A stretch of 64,000 nucleotides of DNA, taken from NCBI GenBank assembly GCA_963921825.1, contig OY997591.1, forward strand, positions 34,121,825 to 34,185,824. Direction: 5' to 3'. Each line of letters begins with the position of its first letter. Position 1 is the stretch's first letter. The translations under genes were made by a program, and so were the position numbers. Below the pieces are notes generated by a model. The model was not told the DNA's origin. It was given only the letters and a program-made list of their open reading frames with translations, and searched no databases. This DNA comes from Erodium maritimum. Its lineage: Eukaryota; Streptophyta; Magnoliopsida; Geraniales; Geraniaceae. Below are positions 11,719-22,364 of this stretch, piece by piece.

Positions 11719-12915
11719 TTTTTTTATCAGCTGATTGTTTTTATAAAATCCTACGATTTTAAAGTGAAACCGAAGGAGAGGATGAAATCCTCAATACAAC
11801 CAAGCACCCAACAAGAGGTGAACTGTCTTATAACTTACAGGTCTAGTACCCTGATTTTTCAAACATGAAGAACAACTTAGAAATAAACGGGTTCTAACAA
11901 CAACCTAAACCCAGATAAGAAACTGAAGCAAACCAAAAGGGTCGAGCCCAAACAACAAACAAATCCCAACAAGCACAGAACAGGGCAACCACAACCCAAC
12001 AGTTAAACCTAAAAAACTAGAAACAAAACAAAAAAAACGATCAAAAAATGTCGAGCCCCGAGCCACCGGAGAGCCAACGCAGCAACTAGACACAGCCTCT
12101 CAGAAATGAAGCACAAACACGGACTACCACCAGTCCAACACAGAGAGGAGAAGCCGACGGCTAGTAACTCCGAGAAGTCGCACGCGAAGACGCCAGAGCT
12201 CAACCCCAAACAGAGCCACATGACCTCAAAACACAGCTCCCATCTCCCCCTCCCCCGACCCAAAATACGAGTGAGAACCCTAGAAAAAACCCAGACAACC
12301 ACCAGCAGAACGAAAAACCACTGATCCCACCCCCAACAGCTTCTACGGTGCCAAAAGACAAAACAACCCACGGAAAAACTACGGCCGTGTGCCCCGGACC
12401 ACACCATCATGGCCGGGAAAGGAAGAATGGAGAGGAGGTCCGACGGCGGCCAACACCAACCGGTCGGCCAAGAGGGAAAGAGACAGCCACCAAGTCCTCT
12501 AGCAAGAAGAGATGGAGCCAGGTAACAGGAGGGCACAGGAAAAGGAGGAGTAAACTTACCTCGAAGTAGTTCTGACTTCTCTCTCCCAGATCTCGAAAAA
12601 CGAGAACCCATCGGTGGCCAGCACCTACCAGATGGCCTGAGATGGTGGGAGGAAGCACCAGAAGTGACCGAGAAAGTAGATCTGGGCAGCGAAGCAAAAG
12701 GAGGCCGTGGATTTGAGAGAAACGCGAGATCTGGTGGAGTAGGGAGGAAAGGAAGAAAGGGAAACGGAAGGTGAGTGACCACCGGTGACAGCCACGAGAG
12801 GCCGTCACCGACGGTCAAGCAGCAAGGGAGAGAAGGGGCTTCGAAGGTGAGGGGTCGGAAAGATTCTAGAGAGAGGTCACAACTCCTCTCTTAATTGAAG
12901 CTTTGTTGTCCAGGT
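11719..12915 (-). mobile_element. Non-autonomous non-LTR retroposon, reverse, with 14-bp TSD
   Basis: The left end is a T-run followed by ATCAGCTG (complement of a CAGCTGAT-A(n) tail). Direct copies of TAGTATGAGATTGT lie at 11705-11718 and 12916-12929. A variable-length TSD next to an A-tail is the mark of target-primed reverse transcription. In 1197 bp there is no RT or endonuclease. The long minus-strand frame at 12009-12818 (269 aa, rich in Leu, Pro, Ser, Trp) resembles no family and is probably 5'-UTR-like sequence. It looks like a LINE reduced to its ends. Confidence 0.7.
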
Positions 12916-12929
12916 TAGTATGAGATTGT

Positions 12930-13634
12930 ATCTGGGTATGATGTTATGGTAAATTTGGTGGAATTGTAAGCTTTGTTCTATGTTGGAAGTTCTAGATGAT
13001 TTTATTATGAAGATCAAGACTTAAAATATTTTTTCTCTTTTATACATTATAACATGGTGGTAGCTGAAACTAATAAAAAAGTTTTCGTATTGAGTTCACA
13101 TATATGGTAGGCTATTTTGTTTGGACCCTTCGGCTTCATTGTGTTCACTAATTTTTCACCTCTTGTCAAGCTTGATTCTATGACTTTGATGGTTATTTTA
13201 ATGATCGTTATTACATATACGTTGATTCATATTAGATGATCATAATGATAATTATGCATTAGTTTTCTATCGTCAGTATGGTCAAGTGTTGATTTTTAAA
13301 TGAAATTTCATTTTCATTGGGATGGGAGACACATCTTTTAACGAAAATAATGATCGTCTATTTAAGGGACTCGATATAGTTTTGTCCAAACTATTATCAA
13401 CTATATTTGTCTGTGTGATCTTACAAGTATTCTCTTATAATGTTGTTAGGTGATGGTGTCGCTAATTTACCATGGGTCTCCAACTTTGTTGTTCATTATA
13501 TAAATATGCTATTTCATCGATGCAGTACTGTTCATCAAGTTGGTCGCACAACACAAGCCGGGAGAAAAGGTTATGTTGTTACGTTGTGATAGAGAATGAC
13601 TCATCTCTTTTGAAAACGATGGTAAGCCATCTTT
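12930..13634 (+). pseudogene. Degenerate gene piece with a DEAD-box helicase motif VI-like exon
   Basis: At 13530-13588 the + strand reads VHQVGRTTQAGRKGYVVTL and then a stop. After a 1-nt frameshift ENDSSLLKTM follows, up to a GT donor-like site after 13621. DEAD-box RNA helicases have HRxGRTxRxGxxG (motif VI) followed by a similar loop. Two of the expected arginines are glutamine here. There is an acceptor-like TTGTTAG before 13451. The piece is interrupted, in what would be the next intron, by the LTR element at 13635. Upstream helicase motifs were not found, so this is a pseudogene piece or captured fragment. Confidence 0.4.
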
Positions 13635-14171
13635 TGTTGGAAAAATGTGATCAAAATGTGATTTTATGGGTTTAAATGTGATTTATGATATTAAATTGAT
13701 TTTATGGTTTTAATATGATTTATTAGTTGGTTGGCCATGACCTCTTAATAAGAGGCTTTTATGTGATTAGCTACCCCATAAAATTACTTTTCTATCCCTA
13801 TTAGAGAGCCTATAAATACCAATCTACTAAGTCATCTTTTATATACTTACAAACATTTCACATATCAAAAACCATAGATCGAAAATCACTTTCTCTCCCA
13901 ATTACGCTTTTCATTCTTCCTTAGTCCTGGTGATTTCTCTACACGGAGTTGAGTTCGCTGACGTTAGTCGTTGTATCCTGGGAGACCGCTGCCCATACGG
14001 GGCAGTCAAGTGTCTTAAGGAGACAGGAGTACCTGGACTCGACTAAACCCGAATTTCCTATTCCGTAATCAGTAAGCTAGCTGATCGGTAAAGGTTATTC
14101 TATTATTTTAATTTGTTAATTTGTTTATTTGAATTTGTTTATCGTCAATATACTAACCTATATTCCCTACA
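13635..14171 (+). repeat. 5' LTR of the LARD-like element
   Basis: It begins TGTTGGAAAAATGTG and ends ATATTCCCTACA, 537 bp. Compared with 17700-18236, about six substitutions are visible, several of them transitions. Confidence 0.93.
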
Positions 14172-15389
14172 ATCTTAAGACACTTGAGCAGTATATCGAT
14201 GATGAATAGGTTCATAACCAATTCGATTGGTACACTTGATTACAGAATGTATTAACATTGAACAGGTTCTACCATTACAATTTCTAGATCCTAATTTGGC
14301 TAATTCTTCGGCTTCTGATTGAAGAAGTACCTGAACAGACAATAAAAGGAGATTGGTAAATTTAGAATTGTGTTTGATTATCTGTTCCTAACGATCAATT
14401 GACAGGGGGTTGTTGTGTGCAGGAAAAAAAATTATTTTTTTTTCTTTTTTCCTCGAATCTGTTTGTGTTGGAAAAAAATCAAAAAAAAATTTCTGATCCT
14501 TTTTCAAGGATCTGTTCTAACAGCCAATTTTGTTTTATTTTCGGATTCAGACGAGATTATGAAGGATAAAAGGTGAATTTATTTTCGAATCTCGTTTTTC
14601 AGAAACAGAAAAAAAAATCGAATCTGATTTTGAAAAGTATCAAAGCAATTTTTTTCCAAACCGTGAATCAAATCTGAAAATAAAGTTTGAATATGAGTTT
14701 TTGTTTTTTACCTAAGTTTCTGAATCTGGAATTTTTTTTTGAGATTCTGGAAATTTCGAAGCTGAGAATCAAAAGAAAACAAAATCTGAAAATTAATGTT
14801 TGAAATTCGGTTTTGGAATTCTTACCTTGGGTTTTGATCTTTGAGGCAAGGAACATCGTGTTATCCTTGTTTGAACTCGATTTTCCGTTTCGTTGTTGGT
14901 ATTCTCTCTTTATTGCAGATTGAATCTGAAACGCTTCGATGGAGGTCGAAGAAACGAAATAAAAACGGAAACGAATGGCTGCGTGTTGTTTGCGGCTGGA
15001 GAAGAAAAGATACCCTAAAAGGGTTATTTTTTTTTTGTTTCGTGTGGGCCGCAGAGCTGTTCAAACCCAAGCCCAAATAGAGAAAAAAAAATTTTGATCA
15101 TGCCCTTGGTTTTGGTATGCAGCGCGCAGAAAAAAAAAGGAACAGAACCAGACGCGCGGGTCGACTGCCGGACCAGGTGGGAGTATGGGTCAGGGTGACG
15201 AACCGGGGCGGACCGCGGGTCAGACACGCGGGTCGGATACTGTAGCGAACCGGGTCCGGCTCTGGTTACGGGTCAACCGACCCGGTTGGACAGATTTAAA
15301 AATTAAAAAAAATGAATTTTCTTTTAAAGAAAATCAATGTTGCTTCAAGATTTTTTTTTTTCCAATCGGAAATTAATTTTTTTTGTACG

Positions 15390-16510
15390 AGTTTGAATTC
15401 ATACAGAATTCATGATCGAGGGAAAGAAACTTGGATTATTCCTAAACGGTTTTCCCTTGATTCAAGAAACAAATTGGAATTAGTTCCTAAACGGTTTCTT
15501 GTTGATCGATCTTGTTTCTTGGAAACACGTTGAGATGATCAACTATTGTGGTTCAATTCTAAACGTAGAACACGTATGAACACATTTTGAATTCATACGG
15601 AATTCATGGTTAAGGGAAATAAAATTGGAATTTTAATTCCTAAACGTTTTTCCCAAAAGGAAATAAACTTGAAATTTTAATTCCTAAACGTTTTTCCCAA
15701 AAAGAAAAAAACTTGGAATTCAGTTCCTAAACGTGTTTCTTACCTTTTCAAAAAGAAAACAAATTGGAAATAATTTTCCTAAACGGTTTTCTATTTTGAA
15801 AAAAAAACGCAATTTTCCACAACGGATTGTGGAATGAGGGAAATAAACTTGGAATATTAATTCCTAAACGTTTTCCCAAAAAGAAACAAACTTGGAATTC
15901 CATTCCTAAACTTGTTTCTCGATTTTTCAAGAAGAAAACAAATTGGAAATATTTTCCTAAACGGTTTTCTAATTTGAAAAAAAAAATGCTTCAAGAATAA
16001 TTTCTAAGGAAATTATATTCTCGAACAAATTTTGAATTCATACGGAATTCATGATCAAGGGAAATAAACATCGAATTCCTAAACGTTTTCCCAAAAGAAA
16101 CAAACTTGGAATTCAATTCCTAAATGTGTTTCTTAACCTTTCATGAAGAAAACAAATTGGAAATAATTTTCCTAAACGGTTTTCTATTTTGAGAAAAAAA
16201 AAACGTATTTTCCACAACGAATGGTGGAAAATAAAAAGAAAAGAAATATAAAGTTCCATTTAAGGGAAATTAACGTTTGTTTCAAGATTAATTTCGTAGG
16301 AAATTACGTATTCTTGAACAAAGTTTGAATTCATACGGAATTCAAAAACGAGAGAAACGAACTTGGAATAAAATTCCTAAACGGTTTTCTCTAAATTCAA
16401 AAAGGAAACAAAGTGGAATATTTCCTAAACGGTTTCTTACTTTCCCGAAATTATAAGAAGGATATAAATTGGAATTAATTCCAAAACGATTTCCTACTTT
16501 CAAAAAACGT
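15390..16510 (+). repeat. Ladder of short imperfect hairpins inside the LARD-like element
   Basis: About fifteen roughly 40-nt units occur. Each has a left half like GAAACAAACTTGGAATT and a right half like AATTCCTAAACGTGTTTC, which are imperfect inverted repeats. A larger repeated block beginning GAATTCATACGGAATTC recurs near 15395, 15589, 16033 and 16324. No reading frame is conserved across the units, so this looks like structural or cis-acting sequence, or simple repeat expansion. Confidence 0.75.
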
Positions 16511-17699
16511 ATTTTTCACAACGGATCGTGAAAAAAAAAGGAAAGGTTCATTTTCTAAAAATGATCAATCGTTTTCTTGGAAAACACATCAAGACGAAAA
16601 AAAACCTGTAAAGTACATCTGATTCGGTTCTAAAACGTAGAACACGTACGAATAGATGAAAATCAAACGTGTTTTCAACAACCAGAAGTTATCCGATTAA
16701 AGAATGACAAATTGAATATGTTCAATTTAGTCTTAATTGGAATAAAACTATACACGTACTTGAAAAGAGAAAATGAATACTTTCGATTTTCAACGTACGA
16801 ACGATTAAACTTAATTAATCGATTCGAATTCCGTGATACAAGTTAAATCGAACTTATCGATTTATTATTGAAAAGATTAGTTTGATTGGTGACCAATTAA
16901 TCGGTTTCTGTTTTCATTGTGAAACACGTTAGAACGATTAAATTTGGATTCTCGAATCAAGCTAATTTGTATTTTGACCAAGTTGAATGATTTCAATTTT
17001 GGATAATTATGGAAAGGGAAAACCTTTTGTATAATTACTTGTAAATGTGGGGGTCGGTCCCACTACACGGAATATTTCCGATCAACTAAGTAACTAAATG
17101 TTACATTGAGATGTAGTTGAGAAAAAGACATCCAAGGGAATGTGACTGAAGCCCATTTAAAGGCGTTATGTGAAGGAAAAACCCATCCTAGTTGACTGGA
17201 GATCCCAAGATCTAGGTTCAATGGGACAACCTAATTGCATAACCCGTGTACGGTCACTGTGGGGGTCCAACCCCGAGTCCATTCTTATGATGCAAACAAG
17301 TGACGTGTGAAGGATAAGCATGGCTTTTAATGATTCCTTGCATCAAGAGTGTTGAGCAAAGTGAATCACCTATGTGAGAGGAAGTGGGGTCGCTTCAAGG
17401 GTGACTATGGGGCTAGTCATCTTAAACTCTTGCAGAACCAGGCAGTGTCCATGACCATAACGGGCACACCAATGAGAACCAAACCGTGTTTGTTGGTATC
17501 TGTGTGGGGTATATCATCATCTGCACAAACGACAGAATAGTTCAAGGACATCGCGTCTACTAGTCAGTCAGCAGAGTAAATATACTTTCACAAGGGAAGG
17601 TTCAAGGATGAACATCTACCTATCCTATGCAGGTATCGACTTTGAGAAATCACCGCTCCCTCTTTCCTTTTCCGTTCCCATCACATTTTTGTGGGGGAT

Positions 17700-18236
17700 T
17701 GTTGGAAAAATGTGGTCAAAATGTGATTTTATGGGTTTAAATGTGATTTATGATATTAAATTGATTTTATGGTTTTAATATGATTTATTAGTTGGTTGGC
17801 CATGACCTCTTAATGAGAGGCTTTTATAGGATTAGCTACCCCATAAAATTACCTTTCTATCCCTATTAGAGAGCCTATAAATACCAATCTACTAAGTCAT
17901 CTTTTATATACTTACAAACATTTCACATATCAAAAACCATAGATCGAAAATCACTTTCTCTCCCAATTACGCTTTTCATTCTTCCTTAGTCCTGGTGATT
18001 TCTCTACACGGAGTTGAGTTCGCTGACGTTAGTCGTTGTATCCTGGGAGACCGCTGCCCATACGGGGCAGTCAAGTGTTTTAAGGAGACAGGAGTACCTG
18101 GACTCGACTAAACCCGAATTTCCTATTCCGTAATCAGTAAGCTAGCTGATCGGTAAAGGTTATTCTATTATTTTAATTTGTTAATTTGTTTATTTGAATT
18201 TATTTATCGTCAATATACTAACCTATATTCCCTACA
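17700..18236 (+). repeat. 3' LTR of the LARD-like element
   Basis: 537 bp, TGTTGG to CCTACA, directly after the purine tract at 17686-17699 and followed by the TSD TCTTT. Confidence 0.93.
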
Positions 18237-18241
18237 TCTTT

Positions 18242-18613
18242 CGCTCCATATATTATTTTAAATGTCACTCTAATATATGTTTTGGTTTAAAGATGCATTT
18301 TGTGCTTACTTGTCTGTATTTTGTGGGTTAATGTTGATATCGTGATGTTTTTCATGTTTGTACTTCTGTTAACACTTAATTTTCTTGCAGCAACTATGGT
18401 GATCATCATGACGGTACTAGAAAGCAGATTACACTTCAAGATACCATTGATGGCGTGGTTTATATATTATGATTCAGAAAACTTTAATTTATTTTTAATA
18501 TATAGTTGTCCGATATTTAGTCATTATTGGATACATTTAATTGACCATCAACATTAGGTTAGGTTAATGTTAGAAGTAGATGTTTTTGTGGGTCGTGATT
18601 AGTTCTGTATCAA
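18242..18613. other. Host interval with exon-like repeat, left copy
   Basis: Positions 18330-18470 are homologous to 27100-27240, on the other side of the Copia insertion. After a TTTTCTTGCAG acceptor-like site at 18380-18390 the open stretch reads HHDGTRKQITLQDTIDGVV. The protein is not recognised. Confidence 0.5.
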
Positions 18614-18618
18614 TAGTC

Positions 18619-20306
18619 TGTTAGTCTTAGTGCCCGTAGTTCAATCCTAAATGTCCAAATGTATATATCATCGTTAGCAATAAAATTAAAGCGGCTTTAT
18701 ATTACTTATGTGTTGGAGTAATATATCGATGTGTGCTCTGATCTATGCCCACCATGCGAATAGAACCATAGATCGAGATAGATCACACTCGATGGGTCCC
18801 TAGTCAACAAAGCTTCACTAGAAGCGACTAGTATGAAAGATGGCTCTTTATGGCTTACGTTCTGTTAGTCATTGGAATGGGATTCCGGAGTCTGATCATA
18901 GATATCATGTGGGACATGATATTGGACGACCCGCCCTGAATATGTGCCATAGATTAAGTCATGAACATAATCAGTGTTGTAGCTTGTCATGTATCCTTAG
19001 ACCAAGGAGTCTTTGTGATCGCTATGTAGTCAACAACTGAGTTTGACCTGAGCCTAACGTTGTCCGTAACAGGGCTTCCATAACGGCCAGGATTGGCTTG
19101 GGGACGGGCTACATGAGTGACACGAAAGACGGCTAAGGGATTTATCCCTCATACTAAGGTATGGGAAAGATATCGGTTCTCGGCCACTTGATCGAGAGTG
19201 ACTGGAAGAATAGCATGGCCATGCACATGATACTGGGTATCATATCTTCAGTCATCTCACATATCAAGGAACGGTGATTGAGAATAATAAGGATGACGGC
19301 TCTATGCCTTATCTCAATCAGGATATCGGAGATAAAAGGATAATGACAGGGACGACGGAAAGGTTAGAATCGACAGGGTCGATTCGTTATGTAGTGTCAG
19401 GCAATACTAAAGTCTCGTTAGTTGCCACTTAAATAGGATCAAGTAAAATGGGATTTTACGTTGATCTATTGACATGCATAAACCTAAGGGTCACACCGGA
19501 GGATGAAACTCATTGACACATTTATGGAGAATGGCCAAAAGGGAGTTGTCTCGGGACATGACCAAAACTGGGTTTTGGGTCATGTGCCCGTACGTGAATA
19601 GGACTTTACGGATCGAGACAAGGCTTGGAGTCTTGGGATTGATCGCGTCGGATAATGTTGGACATTTCCGGTATGGAAGGCTTGGAGGCGATGAGCGAAT
19701 CACGGGACCTCGTTAGAAATGGCCACGGGCCATGTTCCAAGAGGCCCATGAAAGGCCCATGCAACCAAGGCCCATAGAACTAATTAATCAAGTCTTGATT
19801 AATTAGTACTAAGTAAGCAAGACAAGGATTAAGGTGTTGGTGATTCACCACCTAACCCAATCTTGTCTTGCCATACTTTGTCCTATTTACACCTTACTTG
19901 ACACCATACTTGTCCCATGCCTTTAGTTGGACAAGTATGGGTTTTGTTATGTTTAAGTCATCTTTTTTCAACATAACAAACACAAGACAAGAATAGGAAA
20001 CACATTTTCTCTCCCTCTTCCATGGCCATTTCGGGTTTGGCTAGTTTCCACCTCCATGTTTGTGTTCTTGAGTCCTCAAAGAGAAGAACTACGTGGCTTT
20101 GATTCCCATGTGGATACGTAGGCGTCTTGGAGACTCAAGCCAATCATTCGTTAACCGGTGTTCTTGTTTTGGTAAGAACTAGTGCTGAATTTTTCTCTTG
20201 TTAATCCATTCTTTGTTAGTTGTTTCATGGTTCTAATTGTCTCTTGGTTTTCATTGATTTTCCGCTGCGAGTTGGTTCATCTCCAACCCTACCTCGAGAC
20301 CCAACA
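18619..20306 (+). repeat. 5' LTR of Copia element
   Basis: 1688 bp, TGTTAGTC to CCCAACA. It carries a perfect short palindrome, TTAATCAAGTCTTGATTAA, near 19784-19802. The small frames inside it are not coding. Confidence 0.95.
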
Positions 20307-20308
20307 GT

Positions 20309-20320
20309 GGTATCAGAGCC
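20309..20320 (+). other. Primer-binding site, initiator Met tRNA
   Basis: TGGTATCAGAGC, two bases after the 5' LTR. It is complementary to the 3' end of plant initiator methionine tRNA, the standard primer for Copia elements. Confidence 0.93.
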
Positions 20321-21863
20321 GTGCTACCTTCGGGATTCACAAGACGGTGTTCAAAGTTTCGGTTTTGCTTGAAAGTTTCGTTTTTGGCATGTTGTTTTGC
20401 TAAATTGTTTGATAACATGTTTTAAATTATTGTTTATGGATTTAATACATGTAAAATGAATTTTTGAAAATTATTTCAAATCTGGAAATTTTGAAAAAAA
20501 ATTTGATTTTTCGGGTCTCGGGAGCGGGACTCTCGGGGAGCCGAAACCGGGACCGAACGGGGCTCCGTTGGACGGAGCTAGGCCAAGCATGACCATTGGA
20601 TGGTTGATATGCCAAGGCTAAACCGTTTTGTTAGTTATGACGAGTTTGGAACCGTCATGATGAACTCGAAGATCAAATGTTCAAAAGTTTCATTTTTGAA
20701 CGGTTTCGATAAACCGAGCATCAAAAAATTTCGAAACTTGGCTATTAATTAAAACCGGAAAATCACATGATGTTTGATAACATGCTTGTTTGATAACACG
20801 ATGTGTGATGTGATGTTGGCATGGTGTACATAATAGCCCCGAGCTCGATTTAATTATTTATCGCTTTTCACGGCCTGCGAGCCGTTAGAGTTAGCGTGTA
20901 ATTATTCTTTCAAGGTGTGGTCGTCGAACCACTTGTTTGTAATATTTATTTATTCCCGACCTGCGAGTCGTGTATTAAATTGTAATATTTTACTCAAGAT
21001 GAAGAAAGGGCGAAAAGGTCATTTGGTGGCTTTTCGGGTGTTGGCATCGGCTTGGAGTCGATGGAGCTCAAGAAGCTAGTGGGAGTTAGTTTAGGGGGCT
21101 ATTATGTGCATATTTATCGCTTTATGCTTGGTTTAGTTTATGCATGATTAATTCTATGTGTTTTAGAATTGCATGCTTAACTTTATTTACCGAGCATATC
21201 ATCTCACATGCAAAGATAAAATTGGAATTTTAATCCTTGTGTGTGAGCCCTTAGAATCGTCATCACATTTGATGTAGTTGACGGGTTCGAAGGAAGAATT
21301 ACATTGGATGTAATTTGAGGCATCATTGCATTTGGAATGTAGTTGATGTGCTCATCGCATCTAGGATGTGTCAAAGTTTTAAACACAACCGGACAAGTAA
21401 AAACGGGTCATGTCTGATACCTCCCAATTATCAACACCTTACTACCTCCCCGTCCTATGGGTGTCGTGCGCATTAGCGGAGCATCCATGGGAAAGCGGGG
21501 TAGTAGGTTTGGACGACATATGTGGGTGTCGTGCGCATTAGCGGAGCACCTACATAGTGACGGGCCATAGTTGAAAATTGGTGGACCCGACTACGATTCT
21601 CAGCCTGAGGTTGAGCTAGGGTAACAGATAGGGTAAGCCGTGTACATAAGTGCATACCCTAGCCAAGAGTCACATTGGATGTGATTGGATGGAGTCCTAC
21701 CTACATAGCTCGATTAAGTGGTGAGCATTAGTTCAGCTTAATCGAGTGAATCAAGGATCTTGGTTTCAGATTCTAAAGGTTTAGAATCGATTGTTGGTGT
21801 TTAAGCTTGATCTTCATAAAATTTATTCAGTTTACTGATTGAATTTTATCTGTTGTAGATCAA
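20321..21863 (+). other. Untranslated leader of the Copia element
   Basis: About 1.5 kb without a convincing reading frame between the PBS and the gag start. It contains a direct repeat, GTGTCGTGCGCATTAGCGGA, near 21461 and 21525. Confidence 0.6.
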
Positions 21864-22364
21864 ATGGCAAATTCAGCGAACATTAATAGTTTGTCATTAA
21901 AAACCATTCTTGACAGGGTCAAGCTAAATGGGACAAACTATTTGGACTGGTACAGAATTTTGAGGATAGTCCTCAAGTCTGAACGCAAAGAATATGTCCT
22001 TGACAAGGCTGTCTCTAAGACCATATCAGAGTTACATGAAGTGTCATTAACTGCTGAGAAGAATATCTCAGGGATCTGGGATCCAAGGATATTCTGATGG
22101 TCAACAAGGGAATTGGAAGTGGCAAGGGCTGGGCCCATGCGCACTTGGCAGGAAAGATGAGACACCTGAGAATGTCTGCTTCTACTGCCAACAGCCTGGT
22201 CATTGGAACCGGGATTACAGGAAGTTCACGGCTGATCTGAAGAAGGGCAGTGGGACTGCGCCTTCATCAAATAGCCTGGATGATCTGAAGAAGGGCAGTA
22301 GGACTGCGCCTTCATCAGGAAACCTGGATGATCTAAGGAAGGGCGGTGGGATCGTGCCTTCATT
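21864..22364 (+). pseudogene. Copia gag remnant with zinc-knuckle piece and 48-nt repeats
   Basis: ATG at 21864 opens a typical Copia gag N-terminus (ILDRVKLNGTNYLDWYR), stopping at 22097 after 77 codons. Most of the capsid region is missing. Next comes a zinc-knuckle-like CFYCQQPGHWNRDY near 22168-22211, in which the last cysteine is tyrosine. Positions 22231-22364 are three imperfect 48-nt units (DDLKKGS..TAPSS..). Confidence 0.85.

Larger units (their letters stand above)
13635..18236 (+). mobile_element. Complete non-autonomous LTR retrotransposon, no coding capacity (LARD-like)
   Basis: Two 537-bp LTRs flank a 3.5-kb interior with no gag or pol motif in any frame. The direct pentamer TCTTT lies at 13630-13634 and 18237-18241. 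A purine-rich tract, TTTTTGTGGGGGAT, precedes the 3' LTR and sets the + orientation. I see no standard initiator-Met PBS after the 5' LTR; the sequence there is ATCTTAAGACACTTGAG. The interior contains a run of imperfect hairpins (15390-16510) and a GC-rich patch of GGGTC/GACCC motifs (15150-15290). The LTRs differ at about six positions, so the insertion is fairly recent. Confidence 0.93.

Noticed and set aside
12009-12818. 269-codon minus-strand reading frame
   Set aside because: Rich in Leu, Pro, Ser and Trp with no domain, and lies wholly in a retroposon with its own TSD. It is best explained as open by composition.
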